Assembly (NCBI GenBank): GCA_017961015.1 | Contig: JAGCYC010000092.1 | Span: 1 to 57,984, forward strand | Source: Bacteroidales bacterium | GTDB taxonomy: Bacteria > Bacteroidota > Bacteroidia > Bacteroidales > UBA932 | DNA: 57,984 nucleotides | Direction: 5' to 3' | Part shown: in pieces, positions 9,155 to 16,075 of the stretch | Numbering within the stretch: position 1 is the first letter of the stretch | Layout: each line of letters opens with the position of its first letter | The notes under the pieces: model-generated | The model's input: the letters and a program-made list of their open reading frames with translations, nothing else | What the model was told of the DNA's origin: nothing | Databases searched by the model: none | Position numbers and translations under genes: made by a program

Positions 9155-9502
9155 ATGGAAAAACCCGCAAGCACCCGACAGCTGAAGGTCGCGAGAGAGA
9201 TCCAGAAGGACCTGGCGGAGATTATCCGCGCCAGGGGTATGGCCGCTTTCGGCGGAGCTATGCTCACAGTCAGCGAGGTCCGTGTGAGCCCGGACCTTTC
9301 CATCGCCAAGGTCTTTGTAAGCGTATTCCCCTCTGAGAAACAGGCCGCAGTAATGAAACAGCTGGAAGAAGAGAACCACGCCCTGCGCGGACAGCTTGGC
9401 CGCGTAGTTGCAAAACAGTTCCGCATCGTTCCGGAGCTGGACTTCCTGCTGGACACCACCCTTGATTACGCAGCCCATATAGACGAACTTCTGAAAAAGT
9501 AA
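9155..9502 (+). CDS. rbfA: 30S ribosome-binding factor A
   Basis: A 115-residue single-KH-domain protein that binds the 30S subunit late in maturation and in cold growth. Recognisable segments are 'STRQLKVAREIQKDLAEII' at the N-terminus, 'LTVSEVRVSPDLSIAKVFVS' in the central strands and 'RIVPELDFLLDTTLDYAAHI' near the C-terminus, which contains the family's P-EL-F-D pattern. Length matches RbfA (110-130). It sits 3 bases after tyrS and 2 bases before the LolC/E-like permease, so the three are translated from one message. In Bacteroidetes rbfA is commonly found beside a LolC/E-type permease gene. Confidence 0.9.
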   Translation: MEKPASTRQLKVAREIQKDLAEIIRARGMAAFGGAMLTVSEVRVSPDLSIAKVFVSVFPSEKQAAVMKQLEEENHALRGQLGRVVAKQFRIVPELDFLLDTTLDYAAHIDELLKK

Positions 9503-9504
9503 AT

Positions 9505-10695
9505 GTGAACCTGCCGCTCCGCATAGCCTTCCGTTACCTGTTCGCCCGGAAATCCTTCAATGTAATCAATATGATTTCGGGCATAGCAGTGGCCGGTATG
9601 GCCCTTGGAACTGCGGCGCTCATCATAATCCTTTCCGTATTCAACGGTTTCAACCGCCTGGTTTCGGACAGCCTCTCAAAGGCCGATCCGGACCTCGTGA
9701 TACGCCCCTCCAGCGGCAAAGTCTTTGTCCCGGAAGGTCCGGCCTTCGACTGGGCCTACGCTTGCGAGGATGTAAAAAGTATGTCCAGCGTGCTCGAGGA
9801 GCAGGTTTTCGTTTCATACGAGGGACGTCAGAGACTTGCAAGGGTTAAGGGACTGGACCTGGTGGCTCAGGAGGAATCGCCGCTCAAGGACAATATCATA
9901 GACGGGCAGTGGGCGCTGCACAAAGGCAGCCTGCCGCAGGCCGTGCTTGGTTCTTCACTTGCCTATTCACTCGGTCTGAGCCCACGCTTCGTAGCTTCGT
10001 TGGAAATCTACTATCCATCCAGGACCAAGCGTATATCGGCCGCCAACCCTGCGGCATCTCTCCGCTCGGTGTCGATGCGCCCTTCGGGACTTGTATCGGT
10101 AAATGCCGATATAGACGCCAGCCTGATCCTGGTGCCCATCGAAAGTATGAGGGAACTGCTGGAGTATCCCGACGAAGTTTCCTCCCTGGAAATCAGGACG
10201 GCGCCCGGCTCAGTCAAAAAGGTTCAGAAAGAGCTCCAGAAGCGCCTGGGAGACAGCTTTACCGTCCTTGACCGCTTCCAGCAGGAAGCCTCGCTTTACA
10301 AGATGATGCGCTACGAAAAGCTGGCTATATACCTGATACTCGTATTCGTTGTCCTGCTGGTGGCCATCAACATCTACCTCTCGCTCAAGATGCTCATCAT
10401 CGAAAAGCAGGAGGATATCACCACCTACCGCAGCCTGGGTGCGTCCGAGGGCCTGATACGCCGGATATTCCGCTGCGAAGGGATGCTCGTAGCCCTGCTG
10501 GGGCTTGGCATCGGCCTTATCCTTGGAATTGCCCTGGTGCTTGTACAGGACCGCTTCGGCCTGGTGGGTATGCCGGGCAATTTCATCGTGCAGGCCTACC
10601 CCGTGGTCCTGAAATTCACCGACATCCTATATACTGCCGCCGGAGTGGGCCTGATAGGGCTTGCGATGGCGTGGATACCGTCCAGAAAGATATGA
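9505..10695 (+). CDS. LolC/LolE-type ABC transporter permease
   Basis: A 396-residue FtsX-family permease. Order: a short cytoplasmic N-terminus ('LPLRIAFRYLFARKSFNVIN'), membrane segment 1 (about 20-45), a periplasmic domain (about 50-270), then three membrane segments (about 275-300, 325-350 and 370-390). This 1+3 layout is that of LolC/E, which extracts lipoproteins from the inner membrane. The start is a GTG at 9505, two bases after the rbfA stop; the ATG at 9503 is followed at once by a stop in its frame. The matching LolD ATPase is not next to it. Its stop overlaps the next gene's ATG (ATGA). Confidence 0.82.
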   Translation: MNLPLRIAFRYLFARKSFNVINMISGIAVAGMALGTAALIIILSVFNGFNRLVSDSLSKADPDLVIRPSSGKVFVPEGPAFDWAYACEDVKSMSSVLEEQVFVSYEGRQRLARVKGLDLVAQEESPLKDNIIDGQWALHKGSLPQAVLGSSLAYSLGLSPRFVASLEIYYPSRTKRISAANPAASLRSVSMRPSGLVSVNADIDASLILVPIESMRELLEYPDEVSSLEIRTAPGSVKKVQKELQKRLGDSFTVLDRFQQEASLYKMMRYEKLAIYLILVFVVLLVAINIYLSLKMLIIEKQEDITTYRSLGASEGLIRRIFRCEGMLVALLGLGIGLILGIALVLVQDRFGLVGMPGNFIVQAYPVVLKFTDILYTAAGVGLIGLAMAWIPSRKI

Positions 10696-11624
10696 AACGC
10701 ATCCTCCCGCTGCTGCTATTGCTGATACCCGCGGCACTTGACCTGCTGAGCGGGAACGGCCTCTCCCTGCCCGGGAAGGAGGTCTTCTGGCAGCTGCGGC
10801 TTCCCAGGATGGCGGCAGCCCTGCTATGCGGCGGGGCGATGGGCATCGCCGGTGCCCAGATGCAGGCCCTTTTCCGCAACCCCCTTGCCGATCCTCACCT
10901 GATGGGCATCAGCGGCGGTGCGGGCCTCGGTGCCTCGCTAGCAGCCATAGGCCTGGGCGCCGGAGTATCGGCCTCGACAGGTACGGGAGCCCTGGTGGCA
11001 TCGGCCTTCGCCGGAGCCCTGGTTGGCAGCGCCATCATAGTGGGAGTCTCCCTGAAAGTGCGTTCCACCGCCACCCTGCTGCTTTGCGGAGTTATGCTGG
11101 GTTTCGTATGCAGCGCCCTTGGATCCATCGCCCAGTATTCCGCCGGGGAGGAAAGCCTGAAACTGTACTACAGCTGGCTCTCCGGCAGCTTTGCGACTGT
11201 CGGGACCAGGGGGCTGGGCATTCTCGCCTTCGCCCTTGCAGCCGGCTTTATAATGGCCCTTGCCGATGCCTCCCGCCTGGACCTGGTGCTCTTCGGCGAC
11301 GAATTCGCCGCATCGGCCGGAGTCTCAATGAGGGGGATACGGCTAAGGACTATGCTCTCCACTTCCATTATGGCAGGAGCCGTGACAGCCTTCTGCGGTC
11401 CGGTGGGCTTCGTAGGACTTGCGGCACCCCATCTTGCAAGGCGCATCGCCGGGACTTCGGTACACCGGCAGGTCTTGCCGTCGTCAATGCTCACAGGCGC
11501 AGGCCTGGCACTATTTGCCGATGCCGCCGCCCACATAGGAGCTCATCCCATCCCGGTGGGCTCCACTATGGCCCTCGTGGGCATTCCTCTGGTAATCATT
11601 CTTCTATGGAGGCAGAGGCTATGA
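10692..11624 (+). CDS. FecCD/BtuC-type ABC transporter permease
   Basis: A 310-residue polytopic protein of the family that imports iron-siderophores, heme or vitamin B12. The recognisable segment is 'RLPRMAAALLCGGAMGIAGA', followed by 'MQALFRNPLADPHLMGISGG', the hallmark of FecCD permeases. 'GFVGLAAPHLARRI' (about 235-250) is the cytoplasmic EAA-type loop contacting the ATPase. I prefer the ATG at 10692, which overlaps the preceding stop as ATGA; a GTG at 10671 in frame would add seven residues. It overlaps the ATPase gene in the same ATGA fashion. No substrate-binding protein gene is adjacent, so the substrate cannot be read from context. Confidence 0.88.
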   Translation: MKRILPLLLLLIPAALDLLSGNGLSLPGKEVFWQLRLPRMAAALLCGGAMGIAGAQMQALFRNPLADPHLMGISGGAGLGASLAAIGLGAGVSASTGTGALVASAFAGALVGSAIIVGVSLKVRSTATLLLCGVMLGFVCSALGSIAQYSAGEESLKLYYSWLSGSFATVGTRGLGILAFALAAGFIMALADASRLDLVLFGDEFAASAGVSMRGIRLRTMLSTSIMAGAVTAFCGPVGFVGLAAPHLARRIAGTSVHRQVLPSSMLTGAGLALFADAAAHIGAHPIPVGSTMALVGIPLVIILLWRQRL

Positions 11625-12262
11625 TTCGTGCGAACGGAATAACACTGGCCTACGGCAAAAAGGTCCTTGCCCGTGACATATCCCTGTCACTCGAGCAGGG
11701 CTGCTGCACCTTGCTGTGCGGACCCAACGGAAGCGGGAAAAGTACTCTTCTGCGCAGCCTGGCCTCACAAATACCTGATGCCGTGTATATTCCCACAGGC
11801 ATCCCCAAGGTAAAAGGCTTTACTGTGGCACAGTTTGTGCGGTCCTTCTGCTACAAGGAAAGCGACTGGGCCGGACGACTCCAAGCTAAAACACAGCAAA
11901 GGACGGACCGGGCCCTTGAGCTTATGGGGCTCACGGAGCTTTCGCAAAGGGATATTTCCACCCTTAGCGACGGCGAGTTTCAGAAAGCCTGCATCGCAGC
12001 GGGTCTTTCCAGGAACGCAAAGCTCCTGCTTCTGGACGAACCCAGCGCCTTCCTGGATGTAGACGGACGGGCGATGGTGCTGCGCACGCTTGAGGAACTT
12101 GCAAGGAATACGGGACTGGCCGTGCTTTATTCCTCACACGACGTACACGAGGCCCTTAAATATGTAAAACGGGTTTGCGCCTTTACCCCCGAGGGCTTCA
12201 CAGAGCCTTCGGAAAAGAGGGAAGAAGTAATAAGGAAAGCATTTCCGGATTATAAACCTTAA
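11621..12262 (+). CDS. FecE/BtuD-type ABC transporter ATPase
   Basis: A 213-residue ATP-binding subunit partnering the FecCD-type permease. Walker A is 'GPNGSGKST' (about residues 32-40) and the signature is 'STLSDGEFQK', a DGE variant of LSGGQ seen in Bacteroidetes members of this family. Walker B is 'LLLLDEPSAFLD', and the H-loop histidine is in 'YSSHDVHEAL'. The start at 11621 overlaps the permease stop (ATGA) and has GGAGG 9 bases upstream; an in-frame ATG at 11606 (MEAEA) is the alternative. The protein is shorter than typical FecE (about 255), with a compact helical region between Walker A and the signature. Confidence 0.88.
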   Translation: MIRANGITLAYGKKVLARDISLSLEQGCCTLLCGPNGSGKSTLLRSLASQIPDAVYIPTGIPKVKGFTVAQFVRSFCYKESDWAGRLQAKTQQRTDRALELMGLTELSQRDISTLSDGEFQKACIAAGLSRNAKLLLLDEPSAFLDVDGRAMVLRTLEELARNTGLAVLYSSHDVHEALKYVKRVCAFTPEGFTEPSEKREEVIRKAFPDYKP

Positions 12263-12273
12263 TATTATATGCC

Positions 12274-12891
12274 ATGAAAAAATTGTTTCTCATCCTTATG
12301 CTGCTCGGTCTGACACTGGGTGCCAGCGCGCAGTACGTAGATGCCGATTCGACGCACTTCCTCAAGCGCGCAGGCTGCGGTCTCAAGCTGGATGGTGAAA
12401 AACTCAGCAAAGATCAGGCGAACGAACTGCTCTCCAACATCGGTGGAGAGGATTATACCAGCACCTGGAAGGTGGCACGCGACTGGCGCACCGCAGGCAT
12501 TGCAATGACGGCCGGCGGCGGTGCAATCACTGTGGTAGGATTGGGCGTTACTATGGTTTACGCACTTGCAGGAGTGCTCGGCGCAGCCTTCGGAGGAGCC
12601 ATCGGAGGTGCCGTAGGAGGACCTGAAGCCGGCAGCGATGCTGCAGAAGGTGTCATAGAGGGCGTAACCCCCTACATCAACGGAGGCCTTGCTACGGCCT
12701 TTATCGGAGCGACAACGATGGCCGCTGGCATTCCGCTCATCGTCATCCACTGCAACCGGATGAACCACATAGTCAAGAGCTACAACGAGCTCAACCAGCC
12801 CGCAGCCCCTCAGCTCCCCGCTCCCTCCGAGGACGTTTACCTGAGTTTCGGTCCTACGGCACACGGTACCGGAATAGCCCTGAACTTCTAG
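12274..12891 (+). CDS. Secreted hypothetical protein with glycine-rich hydrophobic region
   Basis: A 205-residue protein I cannot assign to a named family. It has a signal peptide ending 'LTLGASAQ' (about residue 19). A soluble segment with 'LKLDGEKLSKDQANELLSNI' (about 37-56) follows. Next come two hydrophobic stretches rich in Gly/Ala (about 78-112 and 135-155) separated by a Gly-rich loop 'GAAFGGAIGGAVGGPEAGSD', and a Pro-rich tail ending 'GTGIALNF'. An aromatic C-terminus of this sort is common on Bacteroidetes envelope proteins. It lies 11 bases after the ABC ATPase and is followed by a terminator, so it may be the last gene of the tyrS run. Function unknown. Confidence 0.7.
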   Translation: MKKLFLILMLLGLTLGASAQYVDADSTHFLKRAGCGLKLDGEKLSKDQANELLSNIGGEDYTSTWKVARDWRTAGIAMTAGGGAITVVGLGVTMVYALAGVLGAAFGGAIGGAVGGPEAGSDAAEGVIEGVTPYINGGLATAFIGATTMAAGIPLIVIHCNRMNHIVKSYNELNQPAAPQLPAPSEDVYLSFGPTAHGTGIALNF

Positions 12892-12911
12892 GGCTCAGGT
12901 CTCAGTATAAG

Positions 12912-12947
12912 AAAACCGGCCTTTCCCGCTTGGGAGAGGCCGGTTTT
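12912..12947. terminator. Bidirectional rho-independent terminator
   Basis: AAAACCGGCCT pairs with AGGCCGGTTTT, with a further inner CCC/GGG, in a 36-base hairpin. A-rich on one side and T-rich on the other, it serves the hypothetical gene ending at 12891 (+) and rpmE2 ending at 12969 (-). Confidence 0.85.
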
Positions 12948-12968
12948 TCAACCTTTGGCAGAGAGGAT

Positions 12969-13220
12969 TTATTTCTTTCTGCTCTTGTATCTCTGATAGA
13001 ACATATCCACACGACCGGCGGTATCCACCAGTTTCACCTTGCCCGTGTAGAAAGGATGGGAAGTGTTGGAAATTTCCAGCTTTACCAGCGGGTATTCCAC
13101 GCCTTCCACCTCGATGGTCTCCTTGGAGGGAGCGCAGCTGCGGGTGATGAAGATGGTCTCATTGGACATATCCTTGAAAGCTACAAGACGGTAGTTTTCG
13201 GGATGAATTCCTTTCTTCAT
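12969..13220 (-). CDS. rpmE2: 50S ribosomal protein L31 type B
   Basis: An 83-residue protein starting 'MKKGIHPENYRLVAFKDMSN' and containing 'SCAPSKETIEVEG', 'YPLVKLEISNTSHPFYTGK' and a basic tail 'YQRYKSRKK'. It lacks the CxxC zinc pairs of L31 type A, which defines type B, the only L31 form in most Bacteroidetes. L31 bridges the two ribosomal subunits at the central protuberance. It is a single-gene unit with its own promoter at 13257-13287 and a shared terminator. A 14-bp perfect palindrome lies in the 5' leader. Confidence 0.95.
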   Translation of the reverse strand: MKKGIHPENYRLVAFKDMSNETIFITRSCAPSKETIEVEGVEYPLVKLEISNTSHPFYTGKVKLVDTAGRVDMFYQRYKSRKK

Positions 13221-13234
13221 TTTACGTAAAAATT

Positions 13235-13248
13235 AATTGTTAACAATT
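13235..13248. promoter_or_regulatory. Palindrome in the rpmE2 leader
   Basis: AATTGTTAACAATT is a perfect 14-bp palindrome between the -7 box (13257-13264) and the start codon (13220) of rpmE2. It could be a protein-binding site or a weak hairpin. The AT-rich sequence makes chance occurrence possible. Confidence 0.3.
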
Positions 13249-13256
13249 TCGGAGCG

Positions 13257-13287
13257 CAAAGATAGGAAGTCTTGGGCACATTTCCAA
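13257..13287 (-). promoter_or_regulatory. Promoter of rpmE2
   Basis: Reverse strand: TTG at 13285-13287, a 20-base spacer and TATCTTTG at 13257-13264. The start codon is 36 bases downstream. Confidence 0.65.
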
Positions 13288-13297
13288 ATCTTTTTCC

Positions 13298-14365
13298 CTA
13301 CTTTATGCGATATGGCGCATCGTCGTACAGAAGGTAGCGCTTTGCCTTGCGTATCCACTTCTGCTCTTCCAGCTTAACGTGTTCCTGAACCACGTCAAAG
13401 CCTATTTCCTGCTTGAGGTAGGACTCTATCACCGGATCCGAGAGTTTGGTCCAGAAGGCGCTGTCGAACTCGAAGGCCGAATAGTGCTCGGTGAACCAGC
13501 GCATAAGCTGTACGGTGTGCAGCAGCGAGTGGTAGGACTCTCCGGGAAGAAGCAGGATCTGGAAGCCGAAGCAGCGCTCCCCTGCGTATCTTCCGGCCGC
13601 CGGGGTGAAGGAGCAAGGCCTCAGGAGCGCGCCCTGGGCCTGGGGCAGTTCGGCCGGCCTTAAGGGTTTCACGAAAGGAGCCCCTATATACTCGTATGGC
13701 CTTGATGTGCCGATGCCCGGACTTACCGTGGTGTTGTTCCAGAGACCTCCTCCGCTGTAGAGGTAGGGCGTGAAAAAGCCGGGGATATCCGAGGCCGGAG
13801 CTATACTCCAGGGCATCAGGAGCCTTGAGGCGTCGTGCACCAGGGCCGATATCACGTGAATGGGGAAACGGGCCCCTATCTCCGAGGCGTAAAGGTTCAC
13901 CAGTTCCCCGAGGGTAAGACCGTGGCGGTGTGCCACCTTGGGAACGAACATCTCTCCGGCCACAGCCGGGATACTGCCCTCCACTACCCTGCCGGCGGGA
14001 TTCATATGGTCCACGATGTACAGGGAAGGGGCCTCGTCGCCCAGCAGACGCAGCGCATCCATAAGCTGCATCACGTCCTTGGTATAGTTGAAATAGCGGG
14101 AACCCACATCCTGGATTTCCACCACTATCGCATCCAGGCCGACGAGTTTATCGGCCTCGAAAACTATATGGTTGGTGCCGGGTGTAAGCTCTGCGTCGCG
14201 CGGCGTGAAAACGGCCTGAAGGTTTCCCCTCTCACGGAAGATGTCCCACATCCATCGTCCTGCCGCCGTATCCCAGCAGTTCTGGGTACAGAGGCAGGCC
14301 ACCTTGCCGTAGAGCAGGGCCTTGTCCAGCTGGTCCTCCAGCCTTGTTGTCCTGAACGAGAACAT
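13298..14365 (-). CDS. namZ: NamZ/DUF1343-family exo-beta-N-acetylmuramidase-like protein
   Basis: A 355-residue member of the family whose founder, NamZ, removes terminal N-acetylmuramic acid from peptidoglycan fragments. The conserved blocks are 'VEIQDVGSRYFNYT' (about residues 82-95), 'YIVDHMNPAGRVVEGSIP' (the usual DRPNPLGG site), 'HRHGLTLGELVNLYASE', 'VSPGIGTSRPYEYIGAPFV' and 'CSFTPAAGRYAGERCFGFQI'. It is somewhat shorter than typical NamZ (about 400) and, unlike most, shows no signal peptide or lipobox. It starts 4 bases after glmM, so both share a transcript. Family assignment is good; activity and a cytoplasmic location are inferred. Confidence 0.75.
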   Translation of the reverse strand: MFSFRTTRLEDQLDKALLYGKVACLCTQNCWDTAAGRWMWDIFRERGNLQAVFTPRDAELTPGTNHIVFEADKLVGLDAIVVEIQDVGSRYFNYTKDVMQLMDALRLLGDEAPSLYIVDHMNPAGRVVEGSIPAVAGEMFVPKVAHRHGLTLGELVNLYASEIGARFPIHVISALVHDASRLLMPWSIAPASDIPGFFTPYLYSGGGLWNNTTVSPGIGTSRPYEYIGAPFVKPLRPAELPQAQGALLRPCSFTPAAGRYAGERCFGFQILLLPGESYHSLLHTVQLMRWFTEHYSAFEFDSAFWTKLSDPVIESYLKQEIGFDVVQEHVKLEEQKWIRKAKRYLLYDDAPYRIK

Positions 14366-14369
14366 CCTG

Positions 14370-15785
14370 CTACTTGCCGATTATGCCGTTTGCCAGGTCG
14401 ATTATCTTCTGTCCCAGGGCTTCGGCAGCTTCGGGGGTGGAAGCCTCGCTGTAGATGCGGATGATGGGCTCGGTGTTGGACTTGCGGAGGTGCACCCAGG
14501 TGTGGTCGGCCTCGAAGTTGATCTTGACGCCGTCTATGTCGGTGATATTCTCCGAGGCGTAGATTCTCTTCATCTCGGAAAGGATGCTGTCAATCAGGGC
14601 GGAATCGCTCAGCTGGATCTTGTACTTGGCTATGAAGTACTGGGGATAAGTCTTTTTCAGTTCGCTCACTTTCAGACCCTTATGGGCGAGATTGCTCAGG
14701 AAGAGGGCTACGCCCACCATTGCGTCACGGCCGGCGTGGATGGCAGGATAGATAACGCCTCCGTTGCCTTCGCCGCCGATGAGGGCGCCTTTTTCGTGCA
14801 TAAGGGTGGTTACGTTGACCTCACCCACTGCCGATGCATAATAGGTTCCGCCGTGGGCTTCGGTGACATCCCTGAGGGCGCGGGAAGAGGAAAGGTTGCT
14901 GACCGTTACGATGGGCTTTCCTTCGGCCTGGGCCAGAGAGCAGAGGTAATCGGCCACGCTCACAAGGGTATATTCCTCCACGAAAGGCTCGCCGTTCTCA
15001 CAGATGAAGGCAAGGCGGTCCACATCGGGATCCACGCTCACGCCCAGATCGGCCTTTTCGCGGACGACGGTCTCGCTCAGCTCCTTCAGATTGGCGGGCA
15101 GCGGCTCGGGATTGTGGGCAAATTCACCGGTGGGATTGCAGTTGAGCTCTATGCAGCGAACTCCGAGGCGCTCCAGCAGGCGGGGCATAATTATGCCGCC
15201 AACAGAGTTTACGGCGTCCACGACTACGGTAAAGCCGGCCTTTTTGATGGCGGGGACGTCAACTGCGGGAAGGGCCAGGACGGCGTCCAGATGACGGTCG
15301 GTGAAATCTTCCTCTTCTATCGTTCCCAGGCAGTCAACCTCGGCAAAGTCGAAATCCTCCGATTCGGCAAGGTCAAGGACGGCCTGTCCCTGGGCGGCAG
15401 TGAGGAACTCTCCCTTGTCGTTGAGCAGCTTGAGGGCATTCCACTGGCGGGGGTTGTGGCTGGCGGTGAGGATGATGCCGCCGTCGGCCTTGGCAAAGAG
15501 CACTGCCATTTCGGTGGTGGGGGTGGATGCGAAGCCGCATTTTACCACGTCTATTCCGCAACCGACCAGCGTTCCCACTACCAGCTGTTCCACCATATCA
15601 CCGGAAAGCCGGGCGTCCTTTCCCACCACGACTTTGTAACGTTCTCCGTTGGGAGCGCTCTTGCGGGAGGGAAGTGTAGCCGCATAGGCAGCGGTGAATT
15701 TTACGATATCTACAGGTGTAAGACCTTTGGAGGGGGCTCCGCCGATCGTTCCGCGGATTCCGGAAATGGATTTAATCAGTGTCAT
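14370..15785 (-). CDS. glmM: Phosphoglucosamine mutase (alpha-D-phosphohexomutase)
   Basis: A 471-residue phosphohexomutase that converts GlcN-6-P to GlcN-1-P on the route to UDP-GlcNAc for peptidoglycan and lipid A. It starts 'LIKSISGIRGTIGG'. The phosphoserine loop is 'LTASHNPRQWNALK' (catalytic Ser about 109), the metal loop is 'DPDVDRLAF' (about 243-251) and the sugar-binding loop is 'GGEGNGGVIYP'. The C-terminal phosphate-binding domain has 'RKSNTEPIIRIYSEA'. The 'DPDVDR' metal loop (rather than DGDADR) is usual for the Bacteroidetes type. It is the first gene of a two-gene unit with namZ. A phosphomannomutase role is the alternative. Confidence 0.88.
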   Translation of the reverse strand: MTLIKSISGIRGTIGGAPSKGLTPVDIVKFTAAYAATLPSRKSAPNGERYKVVVGKDARLSGDMVEQLVVGTLVGCGIDVVKCGFASTPTTEMAVLFAKADGGIILTASHNPRQWNALKLLNDKGEFLTAAQGQAVLDLAESEDFDFAEVDCLGTIEEEDFTDRHLDAVLALPAVDVPAIKKAGFTVVVDAVNSVGGIIMPRLLERLGVRCIELNCNPTGEFAHNPEPLPANLKELSETVVREKADLGVSVDPDVDRLAFICENGEPFVEEYTLVSVADYLCSLAQAEGKPIVTVSNLSSSRALRDVTEAHGGTYYASAVGEVNVTTLMHEKGALIGGEGNGGVIYPAIHAGRDAMVGVALFLSNLAHKGLKVSELKKTYPQYFIAKYKIQLSDSALIDSILSEMKRIYASENITDIDGVKINFEADHTWVHLRKSNTEPIIRIYSEASTPEAAEALGQKIIDLANGIIGK

Positions 15786-15809
15786 AGCCTAATTATTTGT
15801 TTATGGATA

Positions 15810-15817
15810 CAAAGTTA
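15810..15817 (-). promoter_or_regulatory. -7 box (TAACTTTG) of glmM-namZ
   Basis: TAACTTTG on the reverse strand, 24 bases before the glmM start. No TTG at the usual distance, so the -33 element is unclear. Confidence 0.5.
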
Positions 15818-15837
15818 TGGAATTTTTTGGCAAAAAT

Positions 15838-15867
15838 TTGCAGAATAAAAATTTTGTTGTACCTTTG
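15838..15867 (+). promoter_or_regulatory. Promoter of tRNA-Glu
   Basis: TTG (15838-15840), a 19-base spacer and TACCTTTG (15860-15867), 10 bases before the tRNA 5' end. Confidence 0.7.
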
Positions 15868-15877
15868 CACTCCCGAC

Positions 15878-15949
15878 GCTGGGTTCGTATAACGGTTAGT
15901 ACTCGAGATTCTCAATCTCGCAATAGGAGTTCGATTCTCCTACCCAGTA
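15878..15949 (+). tRNA. tRNA-Glu (anticodon CTC)
   Basis: Acceptor GCTGGGT pairs with ACCCAGT (first pair G-T). The anticodon stem CGAGA/TCTCG has loop TTCTCAA, giving anticodon CTC, and the T arm is AGGAGTTCGATTCTCCT. The discriminator is A and CCA is not encoded. It is a single tRNA with its own promoter and a GC hairpin plus T run downstream. Confidence 0.93.
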
Positions 15950-15956
15950 CTCTTAA

Positions 15957-15985
15957 GGCTGCTCCACGGAGCGGCCTCTTTTTTT
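15957..15985 (+). terminator. Terminator of tRNA-Glu
   Basis: GGCTGCTCC and GAGCGGCC flank a short loop, giving an imperfect GC-rich stem followed by CTCTTTTTTT. It starts 8 bases after the tRNA. Confidence 0.65.
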
Positions 15986-15987
15986 AT

Positions 15988-16018
15988 TTGCATTTCGCAG
16001 GTTTTTTTCGTAAGTTTG
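15988..16018 (+). promoter_or_regulatory. Promoter of the hydrolase-glp operon
   Basis: TTG (15988-15990), a 20-base spacer and TAAGTTTG (16011-16018). The first start codon is at 16076, leaving a leader of about 50 bases. No second promoter is visible within the following eight genes, whose gaps are 13 bases or less. Confidence 0.6.
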
Positions 16019-16075
16019 TATGCTTATATACGCAACTAATAACTCTAACAACTGAACCATATTTTTTTGAGAGCT

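Noticed and set aside
7886..9478. 530-codon frame opposite tyrS-rbfA
   Set aside because: It spans two recognised genes and their junction on the other strand; shadow of biased codon use.
10826..11605. N-terminal extension of the ABC ATPase frame into the permease gene
   Set aside because: The extension is the out-of-frame reading of the FecCD permease. The ATPase starts with its own ATG at 11621 (or 11606).
14322..15848. 508-codon frame on the + strand opposite glmM
   Set aside because: The - strand encodes all GlmM motifs; the + strand translation shows no family pattern and would run through the glmM promoter.
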